A DNA stretch of 59,761 nucleotides from Pseudobdellovibrionaceae bacterium (GTDB lineage Bacteria; Bdellovibrionota; Bdellovibrionia; Bdellovibrionales; Bdellovibrionaceae), in contig JABWCN010000028.1 in the NCBI GenBank assembly GCA_013359135.1, positions 1 to 59,761 on the forward strand, written 5' to 3'. The position numbers and the translations under genes are program-made. This document shows positions 7,621-15,967 of this stretch, in pieces (position 1 is the stretch's first letter; every line of letters begins with the position of its first letter). The notes beneath the pieces were generated by a model. It had not been told where the DNA came from. It ran no database searches and was given only the letters and a program-made list of their open reading frames with translations.

Positions 7621-10600
7621 GTGAATGATCAAGATTCTGCGTGGCTAATTAATAAAATACAAATCTTTTTAAAAAGAGAAATTTACTTTCAAACATTAGA
7701 CTTGGGAATTGTAACCTCAGGTCTGAAGTATTCATTCACTAGAGCTAAAAATTTTGATGAACTTAAGTTACAACTTGAAAAAATGGGGTTAGATAATACG
7801 ATTAAGTTTGTTAGAAAAGGGTCTTCTCATAAAGATTATAGATACTTCGAGTATCCTCCACTAAGCTTTCAATGTGAGTCCCTTTTTAAGTGTTGGAGTG
7901 AGATTTTAAAAATTCAAAAGGAATCAGGAGAGGATCTAACAAAGCCGATAAAATACCAAAGGGAGCTCCAGTTTTTAGACCCATATGAAGATTCAGGTGA
8001 AAATGATGAGAAATCTTTATTAGACTTCGGACGAAACTCTTATGGGAATAAACCAAATTTAAACGTTAGAATTGAGACGCCTGAAAAGATTTCACTTCAG
8101 GAAGAAGAGGAGCGAAAATCATTTCCACTAAATCTAGATTTTAAGTATGAATATAACTCATTTCGAAAGCGTATTGTAAGAACATGCGAGAAAGTTACCG
8201 CCAAAAAAAATGGGCGTGATATTATATTTATACAAACAGATCTTAGAGATTTTTTTCATAAGATAGAAATAATTCCGTTAATTCAATTTTTTAAAGAAAA
8301 CTATACTTGGGCAAAAAATATTCAAGAGTATTTAGGTAGGCTGAATAAAGAACATAGTCTTGATTCTCTACCGATTGGTTGGGTCTTGAGTCGATTTTTA
8401 TCAAATATCGTCATCCAACATTTTCACAAAAGTTTAAAAGATCATCTTGAAAGAAATCTTATAAGCTCATTAGGAAAAGAAATAGAATACGCTGCCTATC
8501 AGCCCATTTCGATCCCTCAAAAGTTGGATCTTAGACTTGAAGATATTATAAGTTATGTTGATGACTTTGTATTTCTTGTGTCGATACCAGAATTTAAAGA
8601 CATTAATGTTGATTCTGTGGCAAAAACTCTAATAAAAGAAGGGCAAAATTTAATAAACAAAGTGATCCCTGGTAATTCTTTATTCGAGTTATATCAAATC
8701 GAAGATAATAAAAACAAAGAAAGTAAAGCAAAAGTACATCGGATAGATATTGATTCAATTGCAATACTAAAATCAAATTTCGCATTTTTTAAAACTGCCG
8801 ATGAATATTTTTTAGACGATCCAGACATACGTGCTCGAATCGACGACGTTTTGCTGCCTAATGATAATGATTTAACAATGAACCACGGGCAGCAATTTAA
8901 ACGTAATCTAGCTGCTCTCCAAAAGTCGATTATAAACAAGCATAGCTTTAGTGCAAATGAAATTGACGACCTGTTGGCACATATTAAAGTGAAAATTGAG
9001 AAAACCGGAGCTAGATATATAAGAAGTGTTTTTGGATTACTTCGATTGCTTGTAATTACTTGCACAGACCAAAAAACTGTAAATAAAATTAGAGAAAAGT
9101 ATATAAAAGAAATTTTTTCAAAGTGTAAGAAAGATTTTAATTATTCAGCTGATTGGATAAAATTTTTTTCAGGGTATCTGCAATTTTTGAAATCTATTGA
9201 TTTCAAAGATAGAGATAGAGAAACCTATTTTCAACTACTTGGTGAGGCTATCAAGTTGATGAAAAAAAGAAGTATTTCTGATGAACAAATACTTCAGTTG
9301 ATCAAAAATGATTCTGTACTAAAAATAATTATAGAGAAATCGGTTGTATCTTTTAGAGCAAAAGCATTTTCACCTCTTTTAAAAGATTATAATACTCCAT
9401 TCTATAGATTTATTTATGAAAAACATGAAATGATTTTGTTTATTTGTAAAGTTATTAAACCTGATTTAAAGATAGCATTTGAGGAGAGTGATTATAGTTT
9501 TATATGGTTACATTTGGCAATTCAGAAACTGCAAAATAGCAACCAACCTTTCGATTTTACGCCTGTAATTACAAGTTTAAAAAAAATAGAAAAAGAGAAA
9601 GAGCAAGCGCAAGTATTATATTCTGCAGGAAGATTAGCAGCTAGAATTATTTTTCAAAAAACGCCAGAGCGAAAGCAATTTTTTGATTTAATGAGTAGCT
9701 TGCCCTATATAAATGATGAAATAATTGGAAAAATTGTAAGACTATATGAGCACGAAGAATCAATAACTACTTTTTTTAAAGTATCTGAACAGCAAAAAAT
9801 AATTATAGCCTATAAAACGCTAATTTTGCATGAGAATGCAGATATCATATATGAATTCTTTGGAAAACTAGAATTTCTACGAATGTTGGAAGTAATTGCG
9901 GGTTATTTTATTTCGCTAAGATTAAATGACGAGAATGATTTTTATCGATATATAATTTCACTCTTATTTAGAAAAGAATCTAATCTGATTAGTGCATGGG
10001 GTGCTTTGCCTCCTACATATAAAAAAACGGGTATTATTATAAGTGAAGTTCTCAAAGCAATTTTTATTCAGGATTCTAATTTAGATGATGCGACTGTTTT
10101 TACAAAGTTATTCCCTATGATAGAAAGCATTATCATGCCGTTTGCCGGAATGGGTGATGGTAGAAAGTCACTTAAAAGAAAAGACGGTTTTAGTTTGAGT
10201 CCGACGATTGTAGACCTAGATATTTTGTTTTCACTTTTCGACGGTGACACTGAGAAACAAAGATCTTTTAAGGTAACGGTTGCGCCACTCAGTATGAATA
10301 TAAATAAAGATTTGGATTGGAAAGATGGGTTTCAGTATAAAGATGCTGTGACACGAGTAATGGATGTAAAAATCAGGCATGCTATTGATGAAGCTATCAA
10401 GCAAAAATCAGCATTTTTAGTTCTTCCGGAATTGTGCATTCCAAGAAGATATTTACAATCGTATCTTCATCTATTAAGTGGGCACAGTATTATCCTTGTG
10501 GGGGGACTTGAGTATGCTATCGACTCGAATTCAGTAGCGTATAATTCCACTATTATATCGGTTCCGATTTCTCGTACAAATAGCCCCGGCGGCAGACAGT

Positions 10601-11142
10601 ATATGGCGTTTGAACAAATAAAGAACTTTCCCTCCGCAGAGGAATCATTTCATCTAGATCAGGCAGGTTTTAAATATCGTCATGGTGATACGATTTACGT
10701 TTTTAAATCGTCCTTCTGGGGAGACTTTGCGGTTTTAACATGTTCGGATTTTTTATCACTAGGGTTTAGATGGTTGCTTCAAGGAGAGGTTCAATCAATT
10801 TTTGTACCTGCCCAAAATGTAGATTCAGTAACCTATGATCATATATCTGAATCATGTATTCGGGATTTACACTGCATGGCTATCGTGTGTAATAATCCGA
10901 GTACGGGGAGCAGTCATTGCTACGCGCCTTATTATGACAAACGCAGGAGGGAAATTTTTAAAAGGATTGGGGATTCAGAGCCAGAATTACATACCTTTAT
11001 TGTTAACCCTTTAGTTTTTAAGAAAACTCAGGCAAATGCTCTAACTCTTCATCCATTTAGAAACCCAGATAACAAAAACGATAAAAATTGGGGCGAGTAT
11101 ACTGAATTTAAACAGTTGCCCCCTGATTGGAAGAGCTGGTAG
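7621..11142 (+). CDS. Defence reverse transcriptase-nitrilase fusion (DRT1/UG1-like)
   Basis: A protein of 1173 residues. The RT domain lies in about residues 170-400: motif A IQTDLRDFFHKIE with aspartate near 205, motif B LPIGWVLSRFLSN near 250, and motif C SYVDDFVF near 310. A long helical region (about 400-880) follows. The C-terminal domain is a carbon-nitrogen hydrolase (nitrilase fold) with the E-K-C triad visible: E in VLPELC near 936, K in QIKNFPSAEE near 1000, and C in LTCSDF near 1040. An RT fused to a nitrilase is the signature of DRT type 1 antiphage systems (UG1 class). There is no maturase, integrase or group II intron part. The start is GTG with an AAAGGTAG site. It forms a two-gene operon with the exonuclease 21 bases downstream. 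All catalytic residues look intact. The related UG5-type nitrilase fusion is the main alternative. Confidence 0.88.
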   Translation: MNDQDSAWLINKIQIFLKREIYFQTLDLGIVTSGLKYSFTRAKNFDELKLQLEKMGLDNTIKFVRKGSSHKDYRYFEYPPLSFQCESLFKCWSEILKIQKESGEDLTKPIKYQRELQFLDPYEDSGENDEKSLLDFGRNSYGNKPNLNVRIETPEKISLQEEEERKSFPLNLDFKYEYNSFRKRIVRTCEKVTAKKNGRDIIFIQTDLRDFFHKIEIIPLIQFFKENYTWAKNIQEYLGRLNKEHSLDSLPIGWVLSRFLSNIVIQHFHKSLKDHLERNLISSLGKEIEYAAYQPISIPQKLDLRLEDIISYVDDFVFLVSIPEFKDINVDSVAKTLIKEGQNLINKVIPGNSLFELYQIEDNKNKESKAKVHRIDIDSIAILKSNFAFFKTADEYFLDDPDIRARIDDVLLPNDNDLTMNHGQQFKRNLAALQKSIINKHSFSANEIDDLLAHIKVKIEKTGARYIRSVFGLLRLLVITCTDQKTVNKIREKYIKEIFSKCKKDFNYSADWIKFFSGYLQFLKSIDFKDRDRETYFQLLGEAIKLMKKRSISDEQILQLIKNDSVLKIIIEKSVVSFRAKAFSPLLKDYNTPFYRFIYEKHEMILFICKVIKPDLKIAFEESDYSFIWLHLAIQKLQNSNQPFDFTPVITSLKKIEKEKEQAQVLYSAGRLAARIIFQKTPERKQFFDLMSSLPYINDEIIGKIVRLYEHEESITTFFKVSEQQKIIIAYKTLILHENADIIYEFFGKLEFLRMLEVIAGYFISLRLNDENDFYRYIISLLFRKESNLISAWGALPPTYKKTGIIISEVLKAIFIQDSNLDDATVFTKLFPMIESIIMPFAGMGDGRKSLKRKDGFSLSPTIVDLDILFSLFDGDTEKQRSFKVTVAPLSMNINKDLDWKDGFQYKDAVTRVMDVKIRHAIDEAIKQKSAFLVLPELCIPRRYLQSYLHLLSGHSIILVGGLEYAIDSNSVAYNSTIISVPISRTNSPGGRQYMAFEQIKNFPSAEESFHLDQAGFKYRHGDTIYVFKSSFWGDFAVLTCSDFLSLGFRWLLQGEVQSIFVPAQNVDSVTYDHISESCIRDLHCMAIVCNNPSTGSSHCYAPYYDKRRREIFKRIGDSEPELHTFIVNPLVFKKTQANALTLHPFRNPDNKNDKNWGEYTEFKQLPPDWKSW

Positions 11143-11163
11143 AGTTTTGACAATGGAGATAAA

Positions 11164-11868
11164 ATGTATCTTTTAGGTATAGATCTAGAAACCACAGGAG
11201 TTGATCCTGAAAAAGATCAAATTATAGAAATAGGTGCTATTCTTTGGGATACTGATTTAAGTCAACCTATTGAAATGTTTAGTAAATTAATTCAAAACAG
11301 TGGTCTCGCGCTTCCACAGATGGTGAAAGAATTAACAGGAATCACCGATAATCAAATTGAAAAATTTGGAAGTCCTTTAAAGTCTGTTATTGATGAATTA
11401 CATGAACTTTCTAAGAAGTGTGAATTTTTGGTTGGACATAATGCGATTTTTTTTGATAGTAAATTTTTAGATCGTGCTTGTACTGAATTAGGGTTACGTT
11501 GTTTAGGTCCAAACTGGATTGACACATTAATTGATGTTAATTTTCCAACACATATGCGAACTAGAAAGTTAAGTCATTTAGCAGCTGAGCACAAAATTTC
11601 TTTGTTCAATCACCACAGAGCTGTTTTTGATGTATTGACAATGTTTCAAATTCTATCCAGGTATGACATTCAAGAGATTGCCGATCGGGCATCGAGTGAA
11701 TTAGTTCAAGTCGTAGCCAAGGTGAGTATAGAAAATAAAAATCAAGCATCCGAATTAGGATTTAGGTGGAACCCGAAAGATAAAATATGGTCAAAGCTGA
11801 TGCGGCAATTTGATATTGAAAAAGCCAAATTTCCTTTTAGTGTTCAAGTTGTCAAACATGAATTCTGA
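11164..11868 (+). CDS. DEDDh 3'-5' exonuclease paired with the DRT1-like RT
   Basis: A 234-residue protein with a DnaQ/PolC-epsilon-like exonuclease. ExoI GIDLETTG gives D and E near residues 6 and 8, ExoII is GHNAIFFD near 97-104, and ExoIII is HHRAVFD near 149-155, giving H and the last D. All DEDDh residues are present. The last 50 residues form a small module (LGFRWNPKDKIW, then FPFSVQVV) seen at the C-end of some bacterial epsilon-like exonucleases. An ATG follows a GGAG site, 21 bases after the RT stop, so the two genes are surely co-transcribed. It probably trims DNA 3' ends, perhaps acting on the RT's cDNA or phage DNA. That pairing is inference. It could also be an unrelated passenger. 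Confidence 0.85.
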   Translation: MYLLGIDLETTGVDPEKDQIIEIGAILWDTDLSQPIEMFSKLIQNSGLALPQMVKELTGITDNQIEKFGSPLKSVIDELHELSKKCEFLVGHNAIFFDSKFLDRACTELGLRCLGPNWIDTLIDVNFPTHMRTRKLSHLAAEHKISLFNHHRAVFDVLTMFQILSRYDIQEIADRASSELVQVVAKVSIENKNQASELGFRWNPKDKIWSKLMRQFDIEKAKFPFSVQVVKHEF

Positions 11869-12012
11869 TTTATAAATTGAAACTATTTTGTTTTTTTCAA
11901 TCTTTAAAAAACTAATTTACTTATGATTTCAGTATAGTCCTCTTTAATATGCAAAGGATAATCTATTTCCTTTGGATTTTATTATATTTGTATTCTAAAT
12001 AAGAACAAATTT

Positions 12013-12198
12013 TTATTTAGAATGATTTATTTCTTTAAGAATTTTTGGATTTCCCCAACTTGATGATCGGGATTCATGGAGCACTTGAGCTTGAGCTTGA
12101 GCTTTCCAGATCCACTTCTGTAAATCGTCGATTTTTCCGACAGCAGCGACGGCAACGACAACACTTAAAATAAATGGCATTAATTTGTCGAAGTTCAT
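12013..12198 (-). CDS. Small membrane-anchored hypothetical protein
   Basis: A 61-residue protein with one hydrophobic segment near the N-terminus (MPFILSVVVAVAAVG), followed by a polar, Gln/Ser-rich tail (IDDLQKWIWKAQAQAQ). It looks membrane-anchored with a short periplasmic or cytoplasmic tail. An ATG follows a good ribosome site (aaaggggggag). It lies 12 bases after the recombinase-like pseudogene on the same strand and may have been co-transcribed with it. I do not recognise a function. Confidence 0.5.
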   Translation of the reverse strand: MNFDKLMPFILSVVVAVAAVGKIDDLQKWIWKAQAQAQVLHESRSSSWGNPKILKEINHSK

Positions 12199-12210
12199 AC
12201 TCCCCCCTTT

Positions 12211-12708
12211 TTAGAGAACGATTAATTTTTTTTCAAAGCGTTCCAGAATGTTCAAGACGGTTTGCCTTTTCCATTCCTTTAGGTTTCTGGTTTTTAGTTT
12301 TTTGGAATTTAAATACTTGGTAATGGTCGAAGCTGTTTGCCCCAACTTCCACTGTTGCCATATAATTTGTAGCGTTGGAAATTCTTTTGGGTTCTTCTGA
12401 AGCCTACCTTCAAGGTACATATACCCAAAGGGGGGTGGAGTAGAACTTTTGAAGTTTTGGCGCGAAATCTGCTCAGCACTGACGGACTTGTTTGGTCGTA
12501 ACGTCATACCGCCTTTTACAAGCTGGCTGCGAATAGTAGTCCAAGGAAATCCAGTCTGAACTGAAATCTCAGTGAGAGAGTATCCTTGCTGATAAAGTGG
12601 GCTACAAATTTCAAAAATTCGAGAAATATCGTCTTGAAAAAGTTCAACGAAATCATGTATATAATAATAGTTGCAGGTTGTCGGAAGATGGCTACCATTT
12701 TCAGGCTT
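12211..12708 (-). pseudogene. Recombinase-domain protein, 5' end lost or frameshifted
   Basis: One open frame of 165 codons has no ATG, GTG or TTG until codon 69 (ATG at 12507), yet the upstream part is clearly coding: YYYIHDFVELFQDDISRIFEI, then SPLYQQGYSLTEISVQTG resembling a helix-turn-helix. The downstream part is like the Recombinase domain (PF07508-type): PPPFGYMYLEGRLQKNPKEF, later NSKKLKTRNLKEWKRQTV. There is no serine-recombinase catalytic domain. The frame is closed by TAA at 12709-12711, and a different frame (12516-12866) overlaps it, so the true start was probably lost by a frameshift near 12700. Together with the left recombinase it brackets the defence block. Confidence 0.6.
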
Positions 12709-12928
12709 TTAAGGCTTTTCTTTTTTGGTACTTTTAAAAAGTCTTTCCAGAACAAGCAGTTCTCATTTAATAAAAAAAGTGAAATTTCTTTGATGACCAT
12801 TAAGTCAAATTGATAAAAACTTGGAATATGTCTAAGTTTCAGAAAAATGTTTCTATTTATAGGCATTGGGATTATTTGTGCATGGCTTGGGCCGCGCTTT
12901 ATTTAGCTCGTAATTGTACTTAAACTGA

Positions 12929-13132
12929 ACAAACAGTCTTGATGAATACGAGTTTAGAACTGCCAGAATCTTATTTGTTCATCCAACTGTTATTGTCTCT
13001 GAAGTTTTTGAGCCCTACAAATGCCTTCAAAGTTTTGCATTCGCGAAAAATCAAATCATGCAATCTAAATATGAATTTAGGCATGAGAATGGAAACGCCG
13101 TAGGCTTGAAAAAATTATCTATGTCGATGTAA
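12929..13132 (+). pseudogene. Possible gene remnant, start missing
   Basis: A 67-codon frame without an early start codon reads like protein: SLDEYEFRTARILFVHPTV, then FEPYKCLQSFAFAKN, and ends LKKLSMSM. Composition is balanced and unlike the surrounding AT-rich noise. It begins right after a stop and has no ribosome site, so it is best read as the 3' remnant of a lost gene. The family is not recognised. It lies in the otherwise gene-free interval 12709-13229. Confidence 0.35.
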
Positions 13133-13161
13133 ATTAAAAATTGAGTGAACAGCAATCCACC

Positions 13162-13196
13162 ACCCGCGAGGAAGTAGCTCGCAGCGGGTATTATTT
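13162..13196 (+). terminator. Hairpin with T-rich tail
   Basis: acccgc...gag pairs with ctcgc...gcgggt (13162-13189) with a two-base bulge and a short loop, followed by attatttttat. It is GC-rich against an AT-rich background. It would end transcripts from the left on the plus strand, where the only upstream candidate is the remnant at 12929-13132. Confidence 0.5.
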
Positions 13197-13229
13197 TTAT
13201 AGCTACTTTAGTTTCTCTTTTTCAGTAGA

Positions 13230-13517
13230 TTATTGAGCATATTCAGCTTCTTCAATTTTAATTAATTTACAATTCTTATCTAATTTCATTTTAAAGTAAT
13301 TGTAATTAGCGTGTGCTCCAACATATACGACAATACTTTTTCCATCCATCTCGGTGGGGTTGGCAATCGCTAGTAATTCTGACGGAAGATTTCCTTTTTT
13401 CTTAGATTTAGAAATTCCAATTTCTTCTGCCTCTTTTTGACATTTGATAGATTTGGCAAAGGCTGCAGTTTGAAAAACTAAAGCGATAATAAAAAACCCT
13501 AAAGCTATTTTTTTCAT
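13230..13517 (-). CDS. Small secreted hypothetical protein
   Basis: A 95-residue protein with a clear signal peptide (KKIALGFFIIALVFQTAAFA, cleavage after about residue 21). The mature part is about 74 residues with two cysteines, one near the N-terminus and one near the C-terminal third (DKNCKLIKIEEAE), possibly disulphide-linked in the periplasm. No family is recognised. It is a single gene with an ATG start. Confidence 0.6.
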   Translation of the reverse strand: MKKIALGFFIIALVFQTAAFAKSIKCQKEAEEIGISKSKKKGNLPSELLAIANPTEMDGKSIVVYVGAHANYNYFKMKLDKNCKLIKIEEAEYAQ

Positions 13518-13695
13518 TTGTACTCCAAAAAGTTTATTAACAGTATAAGGTTTCTAAGTAAGAAGTCTAGATAGCAAATTATTATTTATGGCGGCAAAAA
13601 ATCTTTTAAACTTTAATAAGGATCCATCCCTGAATGTTTAGTTTATTCTTAATTTTGTGAGTCTAAAAAAAGTTATTGATCATTTTCCAGGTAAG

Positions 13696-14229
13696 TTAGG
13701 ACAATTCTCTATGTAATAGGCATCGCAATGCTTGGATGTCGCCCTCACTGAGTTTTGCTTTTCCAATTCTGAAAAAACTCATAATGGAAGAGTTGTCCAA
13801 TGGAGTTACCCGTCGTGCATAACTTGGAGTCCAGTTTTCATGATACAGACCAGCCGCGTGACCAAACTCGTGAAGTGCAGCATAGCGTAGTTCGTTGTGA
13901 AACTCATGATTGTTAAGTAATTCCATTTCAGTGCGGTACCCTTGAATCTTTGGATTAATAGGTAAGTCTCTAACCAAATAATAAATGGTGCTTCTGGGGT
14001 TGGATTAATGATTTTTGGGCTTTGCTACAATCTTCCTTTAGTAAAGCAGGCACCCATCCGCAATTTGAGAGGGACCTTCAAAAATCTCTCCAGAGATCAA
14101 GAGTTGAATTTCCGAGTCATCTCTTTGCTTGCAATCACTCCATCCAGTAAACTCTACACCAACAAGATCCAAAGTATATTCGGAGGTTACAATTGTCTTT
14201 ATAAGGTTGCGAATAAAAATTTGAATCAT
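13696..14229 (-). pseudogene. Metzincin-type zinc protease broken by two in-frame stops
   Basis: The C-terminal piece (13696-13977) has the zinc site HEFGHAAGLYHE and a later NSSIMSFFR Met-turn. The upstream piece (14038-14229) has GVEFTGWSDC, the region before the zinc site in these secreted metalloproteases. Both pieces and the 60 bases between are in one frame. The linking codons read KIVAKPKNH-stop-SNPRSTIYYLVRDLP, so only two TAA codons interrupt them. No signal peptide precedes the first piece, and an in-frame stop lies four codons before its ATG, so the 5' end is lost as well. The zinc ligands are intact. Likely a decayed predatory or secreted protease gene. Confidence 0.7.
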
Positions 14230-14563
14230 GTCACTTTCTCAGCTAAATATCGGCAACATATTTGACATCAACAGCAAAATTTTATCAACAGTGATATTGA
14301 AACTAGATACCTGGCGTGAGAAATTCGGTTTTTAAAACTTTTATTTTCTAGAATTAAAATATTAATATGGCCTAGACAACTGTATGGACAATTAATATTT
14401 TAATTGAAAAAAATTTTTAGCACGAGTAAACCAGATTAATGGGCACAATCAAAGCAAATTTTCTCTGCTTCTGTATACGTGAGAAAATTAAAAGTAAGGC
14501 TTAGACCAAAGTATAGTTGAAGCACTGAAAGAGAATTCAAACAAAAAACAAAAGGAAATATAT
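14230..14563. other. Gene-free interval with one inverted repeat
   Basis: I see no credible gene. An open frame crossing it on the plus strand (14008-14265) is the shadow of the metzincin remnant. The interval holds the inverted repeat at 14352-14405 and presumably the promoter of the paralogue pair that starts at 14564. Confidence 0.4.
14352..14405. repeat. Perfect 15-bp inverted repeat, 24-base spacer
   Basis: Arms aattaaaatattaat (14352-14366) and attaatattttaatt (14391-14405) are exact reverse complements. It lies 160 bases upstream of the 14564 gene. With A/T-only arms it could be a regulator site or a weak hairpin. Confidence 0.6.
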
Positions 14564-14983
14564 ATGGGTTTGGCAGAGAAAAGAGCAATTGAAAGTTTTA
14601 AGTCAGGTAAATTTAATGAATTTCAAAAACAAATAGAGGGTATTATTGGTTTTGCTGTTGAGTTTGATATTTCTTGGGACAACTTTGGGTCTCAGTTAGA
14701 AGGTAGATCAAACCCATCAGAAACAATGAATGATTATATGGAGGGTATGTTTTTTGCCCCTATGATCAATGCATTTCGATCCATTTGCTCTGATGATATG
14801 GGAAAAACAGCTCTTAAGAGTGCGCTAAAAAAAATTCAAATGATAAACACTGGCAATTATTACGGTGACTCAGGTGTTGTATTTGAAACTGGAGTTTTGA
14901 AGTTAGATTTCTATTATGCAAATGTACAAGATGTGGTTATTAGAGAGACATCAATTCGAACAAAGATCGAAGCAGCTTTGTAG
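14564..14983 (+). CDS. Unrecognised soluble protein A of a tandem paralogous pair
   Basis: A 139-residue protein with no signal peptide or membrane segment. It resembles the C-terminal half of the next gene: both have a strand with a Trp (FDISWDNF here), a helix, then GKTALKSALKKIQ (GRSSLKSISELKL in the partner) and a final strand pair ending in a helix close to the stop. The ATG follows an aaaggaaat ribosome site. It is 18 bases from the next gene, so probably co-transcribed. I do not recognise the family. A duplicated single domain whose partner gained an N-terminal half is the simplest reading. Confidence 0.6.
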   Translation: MGLAEKRAIESFKSGKFNEFQKQIEGIIGFAVEFDISWDNFGSQLEGRSNPSETMNDYMEGMFFAPMINAFRSICSDDMGKTALKSALKKIQMINTGNYYGDSGVVFETGVLKLDFYYANVQDVVIRETSIRTKIEAAL

Positions 14984-15001
14984 ATTTTTAGGAAAAAATT
15001 C

Positions 15002-15676
15002 GTGAATAAATTAAAGACCTATCAGCGGTTTCAACTAGATTCGGTAAAAATCACTTTGAAAAAAATTATCGATTTTCAAAGTGAAATAGAAGATTTGAGA
15101 TGTTTGGTAAGTCTTAGCTTAAATTGTGGAACAATTATTACTGGATATCCAGTACGGATATCAGACGATAATTTTGAAAAAGCAGATACTGTGATGATTA
15201 AAGATAAGGTAGATGAAGATCTTTTTTATGTACTTGTATCTGCTATTTCTGCAATCAGAATTTATAATGCTCCTGAATTTATTCAAGCGCTTAGTTGTGG
15301 TAATTTTTTATCCCCGATAAAAAATGAAGACCAAATCACTCGTTTTAAAGCTAAAAAACTTATTCATCAAGCTTGGGATACTTCACAAATGAATTTTTCC
15401 TTATCGATTAATTGGGATATCCTTCCAAATGATGATGGATTCAATAATTATATTAAAGACACAGTAGATGGGTTAATTAGTATAATTAAAGAAATCTCAA
15501 AAGATGAATTAGGAAGATCAAGTCTGAAGAGTATATCAGAATTAAAATTAGAGTATATAGATAGTTCTGAAATTAAATGTCTTATTGAAAAGCAATCTAT
15601 CGTTTGCAAATTTAATCTTCAATGGCATCCACTAACAAGAAAAAATTTAAAAGCTCAACTTGAAGCTTTACTTTGA
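15002..15676 (+). CDS. Unrecognised soluble protein B of a tandem paralogous pair
   Basis: A 224-residue cytoplasmic protein. The first 110 residues are helix then strands (RCLVSLSLNCGTIITGYPV), unlike anything I recognise. The last 100 residues align by eye to the upstream gene (FSLSINWDIL, then ELGRSSLKSISELKL, then CKFNLQWHPL). The GTG start at 15002 follows taggaaaaaattc, a modest ribosome site. Function unknown. Context next to decayed genes suggests an accessory or lineage-specific pair. Confidence 0.6.
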   Translation: MNKLKTYQRFQLDSVKITLKKIIDFQSEIEDLRCLVSLSLNCGTIITGYPVRISDDNFEKADTVMIKDKVDEDLFYVLVSAISAIRIYNAPEFIQALSCGNFLSPIKNEDQITRFKAKKLIHQAWDTSQMNFSLSINWDILPNDDGFNNYIKDTVDGLISIIKEISKDELGRSSLKSISELKLEYIDSSEIKCLIEKQSIVCKFNLQWHPLTRKNLKAQLEALL

Positions 15677-15967
15677 AGAACTAGTCCAAAACGGTGGAGG
15701 CGGAAGGCAAAAAAAGAGATTGAGGTTAAAGCCAAGGGTTTTTAATCACATATCACTTTTGATAGAGAGTGTAAATCTACAAGTGGCTCTCCAGCGTTCT
15801 GTAATAAAGTAAGTATCAAAAAGAAATAGTTTTCTGTTGAGTAATTCTCAAAATTGAAAAAACATGCCCAATTTTTAATAAAAAAACTTAAATCAGAGAA
15901 ACTACAACTAAAAGTTATGATCCGATTCAAGGTTTTAAAGAATAAACAACTCTTAGCAGGTTTTTTG
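15677..15967. other. Gene-free interval
   Basis: No convincing gene is seen. A 62-codon minus frame at 15742-15930 is Phe/Ser-rich with no ribosome site and I do not accept it. The paralogue pair and the LysR gene converge here. A weak hairpin-like stretch (aaagccaagggttttta, about 15729-15746) may serve as a terminator. Confidence 0.3.

Noticed and set aside
7621-11142. Group II intron, retron or diversity-generating retroelement reading of the RT
   Set aside because: No maturase or intron ends, no msr/msd layout was found, and no template/variable repeat pair was found. The nitrilase fusion points to DRT1-type defence.
12516-12866. 116-codon open frame on the minus strand
   Set aside because: It overlaps the recombinase-domain remnant in another frame. 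The remnant frame gives clear protein signatures here, and this frame gives Phe/Leu-rich noise. A short 5' part could still be the lost start of the remnant.
14008-14265. 85-codon frame on the plus strand
   Set aside because: Antisense shadow of the metzincin remnant, which has recognisable catalytic motifs.
15742-15930. 62-codon frame on the minus strand
   Set aside because: No ribosome site, and a Phe/Ser/Asn-rich composition typical of AT-rich non-coding sequence.
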